Source of the DNA: Flavobacteriales bacterium UBA4660
Lineage (GTDB): Bacteria > Bacteroidota > Bacteroidia > Flavobacteriales_D > Sanyastnellaceae
Direction: 5' to 3'
NCBI GenBank assembly: GCA_002405435.1
Contig: DHLU01000250.1
Span: forward strand, 1 to 8,887
Length of the DNA: 8,887 nt
Numbering within the stretch: the stretch's first letter is position 1; each line of letters opens with the position of its first letter. A program made the translations under genes and the position numbers. This document shows, one piece after another, positions 1 through 6,385 of this stretch. The notes beneath the pieces are model-generated. The model worked only from the letters and a program-made list of their open reading frames with translations. It did no database searches and was not told the origin of the DNA.

Positions 1-213
1 TTTGTCGCACTCAACGCCACCGTGGCCGGCATAGCAGAAAGCCCCGCCAACTATCATATGTATTTTGGTGAAGCCGACCTGATCAATACCGAAATCGAAC
101 GCTATATGAAGGTAACCCGTGAAGACCTCATGCGCGTGGCCAACAAGTACTATGTACCCGAAAACAGGGTAGTGCTGTATTTTGAACATGACCCTAACCT
201 CTTGAAGCAATAA
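1..213 (+). CDS. M16 family metallopeptidase, C-terminal fragment (5' end outside window)
   Basis: The reading frame is open from base 1 and ends at a TAA, giving 70 visible residues. An internal GTG at 22 is not the real start, because the frame continues upstream without a stop. The tail resembles the C-terminal lobe of M16 (pitrilysin/processing-peptidase) proteins: a helix, then VTREDLMRVANKYY followed by PENRVVLYF, the usual 'helix, final beta strand' end of such domains. The same pattern occurs in the next gene (ATTARDVQAVATKF followed by RPDNVNITVVG). Only 30 nt separate the two genes, so they are probably co-transcribed. In Bacteroidota, M16 genes often occur as such pairs, with one active HxxEH protein and one inactive partner. 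The downstream protein lacks HxxEH, so I infer this fragment is the end of the zinc-bearing subunit. The motif itself lies outside the window and cannot be checked here. Confidence 0.82.
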   Translation, partial: FVALNATVAGIAESPANYHMYFGEADLINTEIERYMKVTREDLMRVANKYYVPENRVVLYFEHDPNLLKQ

Positions 214-243
214 CCCGAAACCCGCAACCTATTTCTGTAAGCC

Positions 244-2319
244 ATGAAAAAGATTTTTCTTCCCATCCTGATGATTGCGCTTTCGCTGGTTACCCGCGCG
301 CAAATCGACCGTTCCCAGCCGCCTGCTGCAGGTCCGGCTCCCGCCATCAATATCGGCGAATACCAGCTCTACACCCTTGAAAATGGTCTGAAGGTGATTG
401 TGGTCGAAAACCACAAACTGCCGAGGGTATCGTATACGATCACGGTGGACTTCGATCCCGTGCTCGAAGGCGATAAAAGTGGTTATGTGAACTTCGCCGG
501 TCAGTTGATGAACGCAGGCACCCTGTCTATGAAAAAGGCTGAGATCGATGAGGCCGTCGACTTTATCGGCGCCTCTTTTTCCACCTCCTCCGATGGCATG
601 TCGGGAAGCTGCCTCTCCAGGCACGCCGACAAGCTGCTTGCGGTGATGAGCGATGTGCTGCTGAACCCCACCTTCCCCGAGGAAGAACTGGAAAAAGTAC
701 GCAAACAGGCCATCTCTTCACTCCAAAGTGAAAAAACCTCACCCGATGCGCTCAGCGCCAAGGTCACCGGTGTGCTCAACTACGGCAACCGCCATCCCTA
801 TGGCGAATTCGTCACCGAAGCCTCTCTCAGCGCCGTGAAGCGCGAAGACCTGATGCGGTTTTACGAGACCTACTGGAGGCCCAATATCGCCTACCTGGTC
901 ATCGTGGGTGATATCACTCCGGAAGCCGCCAAAAAGCAGGCAGAGACCTATTTTGGTGCATGGAAACGCGCTGAGGTACCCACCCACAAATACCCGGTAC
1001 CTGCTGCACCGCTCGCATCCCGTGTGGCCCTGGTGCCACTGCCGGGCGCCGTGCAGTCAACCATCGATGTCACTTATCCTGTTGTGCTGCGCCCCGGAAC
1101 CGATGAGGCCATTCATGCAGGGGTTCTCAACAATATTTTCGGCGGATCAGGCTTTCAGACAAGGCTGATGCAAAACCTCCGCGAGGACAAAGGCTTTACC
1201 TACGGCGCGTATTCTGCACTATCACCCGACAAACTGGTCTCAGACTTCAGCGCCCGCACCAATGTGCGCAATGAGGTAACTGACAGCGCCATAGTTGAAC
1301 TGTTGTTTGAGATGCGCCGGATTGTCGATGAACTGGTGGCCGATACCACCCTGCAGACGGTGAAAAACTTTATGTCTGGCAGAGTAGCCCGTTCCCTCGA
1401 ACGTCCGCAGACCATCGCCAATTTCGCACTCAACATTGAACGCTACAAACTTCCCAAAGACTTTTATGCCAACTACCTGCGCAAGCTAAACGCCACTACA
1501 GCAAGGGATGTGCAGGCGGTGGCCACGAAATTCATCCGGCCTGACAATGTAAACATCACGGTTGTCGGAAATAAGGAAATCGCATCCAAACTAGACAAGT
1601 TCGCCAAGACCGGGAAGGCAGAGTTGATGCAGGCGGACGGCTCCAAGATTATTGACCTCAAACCCGCACCCGATGGAATAACAGCCCAGGTGGTGCTCAA
1701 CAACTACCTGGCAGCCATTGGCGGACAGTCTGCCCTTGCTAAAATCAAAGGATACGAGCAGGTAGGGGAGATGCGTGCCATGGGCATGAACATGCCGATG
1801 AAGATCAAGATGAAAGACCAGAATAAAATGCTGTTCACCGTCAATGTTCAGGGCATGGAGGTGATGAAACAGGTACTCAATCAAAACCAGGGCGCTATGT
1901 ACCAGATGGGACAAAAAATGCCGCTGGAAGGTGATGACCTGAACGACCTCCGCATGCAGGCTGACCCCATTGTGGAGTCTCGCTACGCACAGTATGGCCT
2001 GACGCCGGTGCTGTTAGGTGTCGATAAGATCAACGAGGAAGAGGTGTATGTAGTCGAACTGCGTAACAACGAAACCGTAAAATCAACAGACTACTTCAGC
2101 ACAAAAACCGGACTGCGTGTAAAGACGTTTTCTGTGGAGGAAGCGCAGGGACAGGTAGTAACAACAGAAACGCTCTACAATGAATACCTTACCCTCAAGA
2201 AGGGTATTCGTTTTCCCTCGTCCGTTACCCAGCGGGCAGGTGGCCAGACTATGGAAATGGTGACCACTTCGGTGTCCCTCAAGCCCAAATTCGAACCGGC
2301 AGATTTCGAAATCAAATGA
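244..2319 (+). CDS. M16 family peptidase-like protein without zinc motif, with extra C-terminal domain
   Basis: This 691-residue exported protein has a signal peptide at residues 1-19 (MKK, hydrophobic core, then TRA before Q20), so it is probably periplasmic. Residues about 36-240 form an M16 N-terminal domain and 250-455 the second M16 domain. Where active enzymes have HxxEH, this protein has N83, G86 and Q87, so zinc binding should be lost. The substrate-binding R/Y pair of the second domain is kept (R313 and Y320, in LREDKGFTYG). This is the pattern of the non-catalytic subunit of two-part M16 peptidases, whose partner is probably the gene just upstream. Residues about 480-691 form an additional beta-rich domain (starting VVLNNYLAAIGG) that resembles LolA/outer-membrane-lipoprotein-sorting-like tails. 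That resemblance is judged by eye. The ATG at 244 is chosen because it directly precedes the signal peptide. No clear Shine-Dalgarno is visible. A strong terminator follows the TGA. Confidence 0.93.
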   Translation: MKKIFLPILMIALSLVTRAQIDRSQPPAAGPAPAINIGEYQLYTLENGLKVIVVENHKLPRVSYTITVDFDPVLEGDKSGYVNFAGQLMNAGTLSMKKAEIDEAVDFIGASFSTSSDGMSGSCLSRHADKLLAVMSDVLLNPTFPEEELEKVRKQAISSLQSEKTSPDALSAKVTGVLNYGNRHPYGEFVTEASLSAVKREDLMRFYETYWRPNIAYLVIVGDITPEAAKKQAETYFGAWKRAEVPTHKYPVPAAPLASRVALVPLPGAVQSTIDVTYPVVLRPGTDEAIHAGVLNNIFGGSGFQTRLMQNLREDKGFTYGAYSALSPDKLVSDFSARTNVRNEVTDSAIVELLFEMRRIVDELVADTTLQTVKNFMSGRVARSLERPQTIANFALNIERYKLPKDFYANYLRKLNATTARDVQAVATKFIRPDNVNITVVGNKEIASKLDKFAKTGKAELMQADGSKIIDLKPAPDGITAQVVLNNYLAAIGGQSALAKIKGYEQVGEMRAMGMNMPMKIKMKDQNKMLFTVNVQGMEVMKQVLNQNQGAMYQMGQKMPLEGDDLNDLRMQADPIVESRYAQYGLTPVLLGVDKINEEEVYVVELRNNETVKSTDYFSTKTGLRVKTFSVEEAQGQVVTTETLYNEYLTLKKGIRFPSSVTQRAGGQTMEMVTTSVSLKPKFEPADFEIK

Positions 2320-2368
2320 CCATGGTGTTTGGACCCTGTAGTTAACTTGGTTCATAAGATACCCAATG

Positions 2369-2403
2369 AAGAAGGCGTGCATGGAGCATGCCTTCTTTTT
2401 TTT
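2369..2403 (+). terminator. Rho-independent terminator after the M16 pair
   Basis: The arms at 2369-2380 and 2386-2397 pair over 12 bp, with one G-U wobble and a 5-nt loop (ATGGA). The T run at 2396-2403 follows, eight T's in all, some of them inside the pairing. It lies 50 nt after the M16 stop codon and is the best plus-strand terminator in the window. It ends only 5 nt before the ATG I favour for the next gene and covers an earlier in-frame ATG at 2388. The next gene must therefore rely on read-through or on regulated antitermination, unless its true start or promoter differs from what I see. Confidence 0.88.
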
Positions 2404-2408
2404 GTACC

Positions 2409-3089
2409 ATGCGGTATGCGATGTTAATGGGTTGGCTTACCCTGGCCACACGCTTGTTTGCCCAGGACAGTCTGGCGATAGGTCAGCCCCTGCAGCACCT
2501 GGGGATTTTTGCGGGTGCCGGCTACAGTTGGCTTACCATCGAGGCCGGAATGCCCGTTGCGCCTGACTCCGGACAAGCGCCCGGGACACTAACGGCCGTG
2601 TCTGCACCCGGCATGTCTGCGGGTGTATTCCTGACCATACCCGCCGGAAAACTCGAGTGGCGTCCCTCTATCACAGCATCGGTCTATCCATTGTCGCTTG
2701 ACTACGACTTTGGCCGTCCGGTAACGGAAAAGTATGCGGTACACCCTTTCAGTGCAGGCGTCGGCCTCGATCTGACCCGTGGCCTCGGTGCGGCCAACCA
2801 GGGAGCGGTTAAACGGCTCTCACCGCTGGCCGGTGTGGAATACCTCTACGCCATTCCGCTCTTCGATGGCAGCCGCCCGGAAAAAAATCCCGATGCCCTC
2901 AGGCTCAGGGTTGGCGCCAGCCTCAAAACCCGGCGTACCTCCGACGATGGCAAGGTGCAGCGTTCACACCTCGAAATGGTGCTGTCGTGGCAGGTAAACA
3001 ACATGGCCCGCAAAGCCGATGACCGCTATACCGCGCCGGTTGAACGCCTGATGAGGCATACCGTCGAGTTGAGGTACTATTTTCAATAG
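2409..3089 (+). CDS. Predicted outer-membrane beta-barrel protein (weak PorT-like resemblance)
   Basis: The protein has 226 residues from the ATG at 2409. This start gives a normal signal peptide: MRYAMLMGWLTLATRLFA, then Q19. An in-frame ATG at 2388 would add seven residues but lies inside a terminator hairpin. ATGs at 2421 and 2427 would shorten the signal peptide. The mature part shows alternating hydrophobic/polar strands rich in Gly and aromatic residues, for example IFAGAGYSWLTI, AGVFLTIPAGKLEWRPSITASV, PFSAGVGLDL and LRLRVGASL. It ends in ELRYYFQ, an aromatic-rich terminal strand as in outer-membrane barrels. The closing segment (VNNM, acidic DDRYT, then VERLM and a last strand) resembles, by eye, the end of PorT, a barrel protein linked to type IX secretion. 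The level of similarity is too low to assign that name. It could equally be a generic small porin-like protein of unknown function. It is flanked by a terminator upstream and a weak hairpin downstream, so it may form its own unit. Confidence 0.8.
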   Translation: MRYAMLMGWLTLATRLFAQDSLAIGQPLQHLGIFAGAGYSWLTIEAGMPVAPDSGQAPGTLTAVSAPGMSAGVFLTIPAGKLEWRPSITASVYPLSLDYDFGRPVTEKYAVHPFSAGVGLDLTRGLGAANQGAVKRLSPLAGVEYLYAIPLFDGSRPEKNPDALRLRVGASLKTRRTSDDGKVQRSHLEMVLSWQVNNMARKADDRYTAPVERLMRHTVELRYYFQ

Positions 3090-3102
3090 GGACCTGGGCC
3101 AT

Positions 3103-3129
3103 GCGCTTCCGATACGGAGGAGCGTTTTC
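3103..3129 (+). terminator. Possible weak terminator after the barrel gene
   Basis: An imperfect stem pairs 3106-3111 with 3115-3120, with a 3-nt loop (ATA) and one T-G wobble. It is extended imperfectly by GC/GC pairs and followed by four T's at 3125-3128. The short T tract and the bulge make it only a candidate. It lies 14 nt past the TAG of the barrel gene, where a terminator would be expected. Confidence 0.3.
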
Positions 3130-3186
3130 ATACAGGGCGCGTTCATAAATAAATATCCCTTCGACCACCTGCCTTTCATGCCGGAA

Positions 3187-3194
3187 TATTTTTG
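3187..3194 (+). promoter_or_regulatory. Candidate Bacteroidota -7 promoter element upstream of ftsE
   Basis: TATTTTTG matches the Bacteroidota primary-sigma -7 consensus TAnnTTTG exactly. Transcription would begin about 7 nt downstream, leaving a very short leader before the ATG at 3209. No TTG -33 element is found at the expected spacing, so the call rests on the -7 match and on its place in the 119-nt gap before the gene. Confidence 0.33.
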
Positions 3195-3208
3195 GGCATC
3201 TCGAAGCC

Positions 3209-3910
3209 ATGGTAGAAAATTCTTTGGTCATACAACTGGAACATGCAGACATTCTTCAGGATGAAAACGTGATTCTCAAAGACGTCAACCTGGAGGTGCG
3301 CCGGGGTGAGTTTATTTACCTCGTAGGCAAAACAGGCAGTGGAAAGAGCTCGCTCCTCAAGACGCTCTACGCGGACCTTCCCCTGCACAAGGGACGTGGG
3401 ATGTGCTGTGGTTATGACCTCACGCAGATCAGGCGAAAGCAGGTGCCTTACCTGAGGCGTAAACTGGGTATTGTCTTTCAGGATTTTGAATTGCTCACAG
3501 ACCGCACGGTTCACCAGAACCTCGAATTTGTGCTGCGTGCCACCGGCTGGACCGACAAGAAAGCGATGGCAAGCCGCATGGAACATGTGCTGGCGCTCGT
3601 GGGCCTCGAGACACAGGGCTACAAGATGCCCCATGCGCTCTCCGGAGGTGAACAGCAACGGGTGGCCATAGCCCGCGCCCTGCTCAATACGCCGCACCTG
3701 ATTTTGGCCGATGAACCCACCGGTAACCTCGATCCGCGCACAAGCCTCGAAATTCTCAATATCCTGCTCGCCATCTGCAAAGCAGGTACCGCCGTGCTCA
3801 TGGCCTCGCATGACTATGAAACGATGCGCAAGTTTTCCTCAAGGATTATCGTCTGCGATGACATGCATCTGAAAGAGGTGAATGACATCCGTCAAATTGC
3901 CGAAGCCTGA
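3209..3910 (+). CDS. ftsE: Cell-division ABC transporter ATP-binding protein FtsE
   Basis: This is a complete 233-residue ABC ATPase. All key motifs are present: Walker [10 protein letters not shown] (40-48), Q-loop Q91 in VFQDFELL, signature LSGGEQQ (144-150), Walker B LILADEP with D168 and E169, D-loop around GNLD, and switch H201. The length, the VFQDFxLLxDRTVxxNLxF stretch and the [10 protein letters not shown] sequence are typical of FtsE within the LolD/MacB-like branch. In the known system FtsE binds membrane-embedded FtsX, and ATP hydrolysis controls periplasmic peptidoglycan hydrolases at the division septum. No ftsX is adjacent here. In Bacteroidota the two genes are often apart, so this is not alarming, but it means the FtsE name rests on sequence alone. 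A LolD-type lipoprotein-release ATPase is the main alternative. The stop overlaps the start of the next gene (TGATG), which suggests translational coupling to the glycosyltransferase. Confidence 0.88.
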   Translation: MVENSLVIQLEHADILQDENVILKDVNLEVRRGEFIYLVGKTGSGKSSLLKTLYADLPLHKGRGMCCGYDLTQIRRKQVPYLRRKLGIVFQDFELLTDRTVHQNLEFVLRATGWTDKKAMASRMEHVLALVGLETQGYKMPHALSGGEQQRVAIARALLNTPHLILADEPTGNLDPRTSLEILNILLAICKAGTAVLMASHDYETMRKFSSRIIVCDDMHLKEVNDIRQIAEA

Positions 3911-4680
3911 TGATGGAGGCCCGACGTCCTGCCATAAGCGTCGTTATTCCTACGTTCAATGCAGCCCGAACCCTGCGGCGCGCCCTCGACAGTGTGCTCG
4001 TCCAGCGCGGTGTGGATTGTGAAGTGCTGGTCATCGATGGTGCTTCCACTGACGGTACCGCGCGCATTGCATCCGAATACGGGACTAAAATCCGTTGGCA
4101 GTCAGCCCCCGATGCCGGTATCTATGATGCCATGAACCGGGGCATTCGCCTCGCGGCCGGCACCTGGCTGTACTTCATGGGCGCAGATGATGTGCTGGCC
4201 GATGACGAAGCCCTTTGCCGCATGATGGCGGCAGCCGACCCGCAAACCGAAATGCTCTGCGGCGTGGTGCGCAACCACGGTTCGCGGCACCGCCTGGTGC
4301 CTGAAGTGGTAGTGTGCAGCTTCGGCCGCGGTCTCTACTGGCGCAATACCCTGCACCAGCAGGGTACGTTCTACCGAAAGGAGCTTTTTGCGGAAATGAA
4401 TTTCGATACAACCCTGAAGGTGCTCGGCGATTATGACTTTCACCTGAGGCTGCTTGCCCGCGGATGCAGATACCGGTTTGTCAATACCGTTGTGGCGGTC
4501 TGCGAGGCACGCGGCACATCCAAGGATTTTCGTCGAGCCCTGTATGCTGAAGAACTCAGGATCAAGCGCAGACGACTGCCATGGCCCGTATACATCGTCA
4601 ATATTCCGTGGGTATGGATAAAGTACCTGATGAAACGCGGGCTACCCGAACGACCGAAGCCGCAACACCAGTCCGCCTGA
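3910..4680 (+). CDS. Glycosyltransferase family 2
   Basis: This is a 256-residue cytosolic or membrane-associated GT-A enzyme, expected to transfer a sugar from a nucleotide-sugar donor onto an envelope glycan. The N-terminal Rossmann strand ISVVIPTFNAARTL (9-22) is followed by VIDGASTDGT (41-50), the nucleotide-binding aspartate motif. IYDAMNRGI (71-79) and the metal-binding DxD region GADD (91-94) come next. HQQGTFYRKELF (149-160) and GDYDFHLRLL (173-182) match the acceptor/catalytic half of WcaA-like GT2 enzymes. A basic, Trp-rich tail (KRRRLPWPVYIVNIPWVWIKYLMKR) could contact the membrane. The first ATG overlaps the ftsE stop, and a second ATG follows immediately at 3913, so the start is ambiguous by one codon. 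The donor and product cannot be read from the sequence. No polymerase, flippase or sugar-nucleotide gene lies nearby to define a pathway. Confidence 0.92.
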   Translation: MMEARRPAISVVIPTFNAARTLRRALDSVLVQRGVDCEVLVIDGASTDGTARIASEYGTKIRWQSAPDAGIYDAMNRGIRLAAGTWLYFMGADDVLADDEALCRMMAAADPQTEMLCGVVRNHGSRHRLVPEVVVCSFGRGLYWRNTLHQQGTFYRKELFAEMNFDTTLKVLGDYDFHLRLLARGCRYRFVNTVVAVCEARGTSKDFRRALYAEELRIKRRRLPWPVYIVNIPWVWIKYLMKRGLPERPKPQHQSA

Positions 4681-4685
4681 ATGCA

Positions 4686-4703
4686 TGCGGTCTTCTCACC
4701 GCA
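4686..4703 (+). other. Short hairpin after the GT2 gene
   Basis: TGCGGT and ACCGCA form a 6-bp perfect stem with a 6-nt loop, 5 nt past the stop codon of the glycosyltransferase. No T tract follows, so it is not a classical intrinsic terminator. It could stabilise the 3' end of the mRNA or be chance. Confidence 0.3.
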
Positions 4704-4715
4704 GAAGTTGTGGGG

Positions 4716-4723
4716 TAACTTTG
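4716..4723 (+). promoter_or_regulatory. Candidate Bacteroidota -7 promoter element before the membrane-protein gene
   Basis: TAACTTTG matches the TAnnTTTG -7 consensus at every fixed position. It lies in the 75-nt gap between the GT2 gene and the next ATG at 4756, which would give a leader of about 25 nt. A TTG occurs at 4708-4710, but that is too close to serve as the -33 element. Nothing matches at the usual distance. Confidence 0.42.
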
Positions 4724-4755
4724 CCTGCGGCGGCTGACTGCACAAGCTTTATATC

Positions 4756-5049
4756 ATGGCAAAGCCATCCAACATGCGCAAAAGCAAAACACTAAGCAGG
4801 CTGTTTCTCATCCATCATGCTGACCGGGTACGTTTTGCCGCCTATACCACAACGCCTGGCTTGCTGCTCGGTGTGTATCTGTTTACGGTACCCCTGGCGG
4901 CCGGGCACGTGTATTTTTTTATTTCACTCCCGCTGGCAGTCTGGGTGTCGGCATGGTTCGGCTGGAAATTGGCCATGAAGCCTGAAGACCGGCATTCCCT
5001 GTTGACCCTATTGGGGCTTTCTATTTGGCTCACGTTGTCTTCCACCTGA
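4756..5049 (+). CDS. Small membrane protein, N-terminal part before an in-frame TGA
   Basis: The literal product is 97 residues. A basic N-terminus (residues 1-27, with K/R at 3, 8, 9, 11, 15, 24 and 26) is followed by a membrane segment at about 28-49 (TPGLLLGVYLFTVPLAAG). A second lies at about 51-70 (VYFFISLPLAVWVSAWFG). A short charged loop (KPEDRH, 75-80) precedes a third hydrophobic stretch that starts at 81. The TGA falls inside that third helix, which is unlike a natural protein end. In the same frame, coding continues after the TGA for another 62 codons with the same hydrophobic, Trp-rich character. I therefore regard this as the first part of a roughly 160-residue, four-helix membrane protein. 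I do not recognise the family. The charge pattern suggests a cytoplasmic N-terminus. A candidate -7 promoter lies 33 nt upstream. Confidence 0.6.
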   Translation: MAKPSNMRKSKTLSRLFLIHHADRVRFAAYTTTPGLLLGVYLFTVPLAAGHVYFFISLPLAVWVSAWFGWKLAMKPEDRHSLLTLLGLSIWLTLSST

Positions 5050-5238
5050 CTCAATTGGGTGATCCTTTTCCTCGGTGCCAAACTTGCGGGCGCCGGCGTA
5101 TGGCCTGATGCTATGCTCATCTCATTTGCTAATATCACAGGGGTGCAGACTATTCTTTCGCTGTGGATTATGGGATGGCTGGGTGTAATCTTATTCACCT
5201 TATGCGCATGGCGGGTGGTAAAAACTTCGGCTGAATAA
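5050..5238 (+). pseudogene. Downstream remainder of the TGA-interrupted membrane protein
   Basis: Reading on in frame from the TGA at 5047-5049, 62 sense codons follow to a TAA at 5236-5238. They begin LNWVILFLGAKLAGAG, which would complete the third membrane helix begun before the stop. They then give a fourth helix (TILSLWIMGWLGVILFTLCAW) and a short basic tail (RVVKTSAE). The protein-like composition and the frame match argue that this was, or still is, part of the same protein. A GTG at 5059 or an ATG at 5113 could in principle restart translation, but no ribosome-binding sequence is evident. Possible explanations are a recent nonsense mutation, a base-call or assembly error, or stop-codon read-through. 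The base after the TGA is C, a context known to be relatively leaky in some organisms. If the stop is real and not read through, the gene is broken. Confidence 0.6.
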
Positions 5239-5269
5239 AAACTGTCCTGATGCGCTGCAGCTGCCGGTT

Positions 5270-6379
5270 TCACCAGGTATAGAGCCGTCTGAGCACTTCC
5301 GACTCACGCTGCCAGTTGTTTTCCGCAACACAGCGCGCAAGTTCAACTGACCAGTGTCTCGCGGGTAGGGCCAACAGCCGGTTGATGCATTCAGCAATCT
5401 CTTTGGGACTCACTTCCTTCAGCACAAATCCGATGGGATATGCGGCCAGGAGTTTTTCAAGTTCGGGAAGCGGGGAGACCACCACGGGAATGCCCGCATG
5501 CGCGTAGTCGAACACCTTGTTGGGAAGCGAATACGTATAGTTGAGGTGCACCGGCTTATCGAGCGAGAGTCCTGCCGAAGCATGCCGGGTATATTGCTGC
5601 AGCATGTCGAACGGCATTTTGTCGCGGAAGAGCACTTTGTCCCGCAGGGCAGGAGCAGAGGCCATTTCCTTCACGGCAGCGAGGTCGCGCCCCGCACCGA
5701 CGATGAGCAAGATAGCATCGTCGACATATTCCATCGCCCCGACAGCCTCACGCGCCCCGCGGTCGGGATCAATATAGGCTCCCTGCAGGATGATGATGTG
5801 CTTGTGCTCCGGGAGGCCGAGTGCAGCCCTTGATTGCAAGGGAGGCAGCGGCCGCAGGGGAGGTACATTTCTCACTACGTGCACCGGAATCTTATACAGG
5901 CGCCGGTATATAGATGCTATGGATTCGTTTACCGTGATCATAAAAGGAAGACGGGGCAGGATCCACTTCTCTATGCGGAGCCAGATCCGTTTTTTTAGAG
6001 GGTGTCCGGTCAGGCCTTCTGCCTCGGTGAAGTACTCATGGCTGTCGTAAAACAGTTTTTTGCGCCTCAGGCGCGCTGCGATGAAGGCAGCGGGGAGGGT
6101 ATCAAGGTCATTGGCCAGCAAGGCGTCTGTGCGCGCAAACAGCGCGAAGCACAGCATGCGCAGATTGAGCGCGGCATAAAACAAAATACCCGCACGGAAG
6201 GGTAGGCGAAACCTTCGTGTTCGGTAAGGGCGGTTGATGGCAACACTTTCCGGCAAGTGCCGTCCTGCCAGGGTCAGCGTGAATCCCATCGACTGCAGTG
6301 TGTCGCATACACGCGCAACGCGTTGGTCGTGTGTCAGGTCGTTGCTGACCAGAACGGTGATATGCTTGGGGGCTGCCAA
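5270..6379 (-). CDS. Glycosyltransferase family 4
   Basis: This is a 369-residue GT-B glycosyltransferase. The N-terminal domain has HITVLVSNDLTHDQRV (6-21), typical of GT4 enzymes where a first strand leads into the acceptor-binding loop. LLANDLDTLPAA (87-98) and YDSHEYFTEAEG (111-122) are hallmarks of a subgroup common in Bacteroidota. ITVNESIASIYRR (148-160) and VVRNVPPL (168-175) lead into the donor domain. That domain has IILQGAYIDPDRG (196-208), LLIVGAG (224-230) and the donor-sugar site around SLPNKVFDYAHAGIPVV (284-300), with the nucleotide-binding acidic residues in PLPELEKL (303-310). The start is a TTG at 6379. It is the only start codon between the in-frame TGA of the exonuclease and the first beta strand, and the next ATG (residue 31) would remove that strand. 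It follows the exonuclease gene by 6 nt, so the two are probably co-transcribed. The substrate is unknown. Confidence 0.92.
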   Translation of the reverse strand: MAAPKHITVLVSNDLTHDQRVARVCDTLQSMGFTLTLAGRHLPESVAINRPYRTRRFRLPFRAGILFYAALNLRMLCFALFARTDALLANDLDTLPAAFIAARLRRKKLFYDSHEYFTEAEGLTGHPLKKRIWLRIEKWILPRLPFMITVNESIASIYRRLYKIPVHVVRNVPPLRPLPPLQSRAALGLPEHKHIIILQGAYIDPDRGAREAVGAMEYVDDAILLIVGAGRDLAAVKEMASAPALRDKVLFRDKMPFDMLQQYTRHASAGLSLDKPVHLNYTYSLPNKVFDYAHAGIPVVVSPLPELEKLLAAYPIGFVLKEVSPKEIAECINRLLALPARHWSVELARCVAENNWQRESEVLRRLYTW

Positions 6380-6385
6380 CGGCCG

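Noticed and set aside
2388..2408. Earlier ATG for the barrel protein at 2388
   Set aside because: This codon sits in the 3' arm of the terminator, and the seven extra residues (MPSFFCT) come partly from the T tract. Starting at 2409 gives a cleaner signal peptide.
3176..3811. Long open frame (211 codons) antisense to ftsE
   Set aside because: It lies fully opposite a gene with all ABC motifs intact, its translation has no recognisable domain, and such frames are expected in GC-rich codon-biased DNA.
5047..5090. TGA as a selenocysteine codon
   Set aside because: Only a 2-bp GG/CC pairing with a GTGAT loop can be drawn just after the TGA, and no bacterial SECIS-like hairpin at the required spacing is visible. 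The position lies inside a membrane helix and no selenoprotein redox motif is present.
4756..5238. Genome-wide reassignment of TGA to an amino acid
   Set aside because: Five other genes in the window end naturally at TGA (stops at 2317, 3908 and 4678 on plus; 6386 and 5270 on minus), so TGA acts as a stop here.
5239..5269. Bidirectional terminator between the converging genes
   Set aside because: The gap holds a GCTGCAGC palindrome and a run of A/T near 5237-5241, but no stem with a proper loop followed by T's on either strand.
4842..5273. 143-codon antisense frame across the interrupted membrane gene
   Set aside because: The translation is low in recognisable structure and Ser/Thr/Pro rich, and overlaps the better-supported membrane protein. 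It is best seen as a shadow, although the damaged sense frame made it worth checking.
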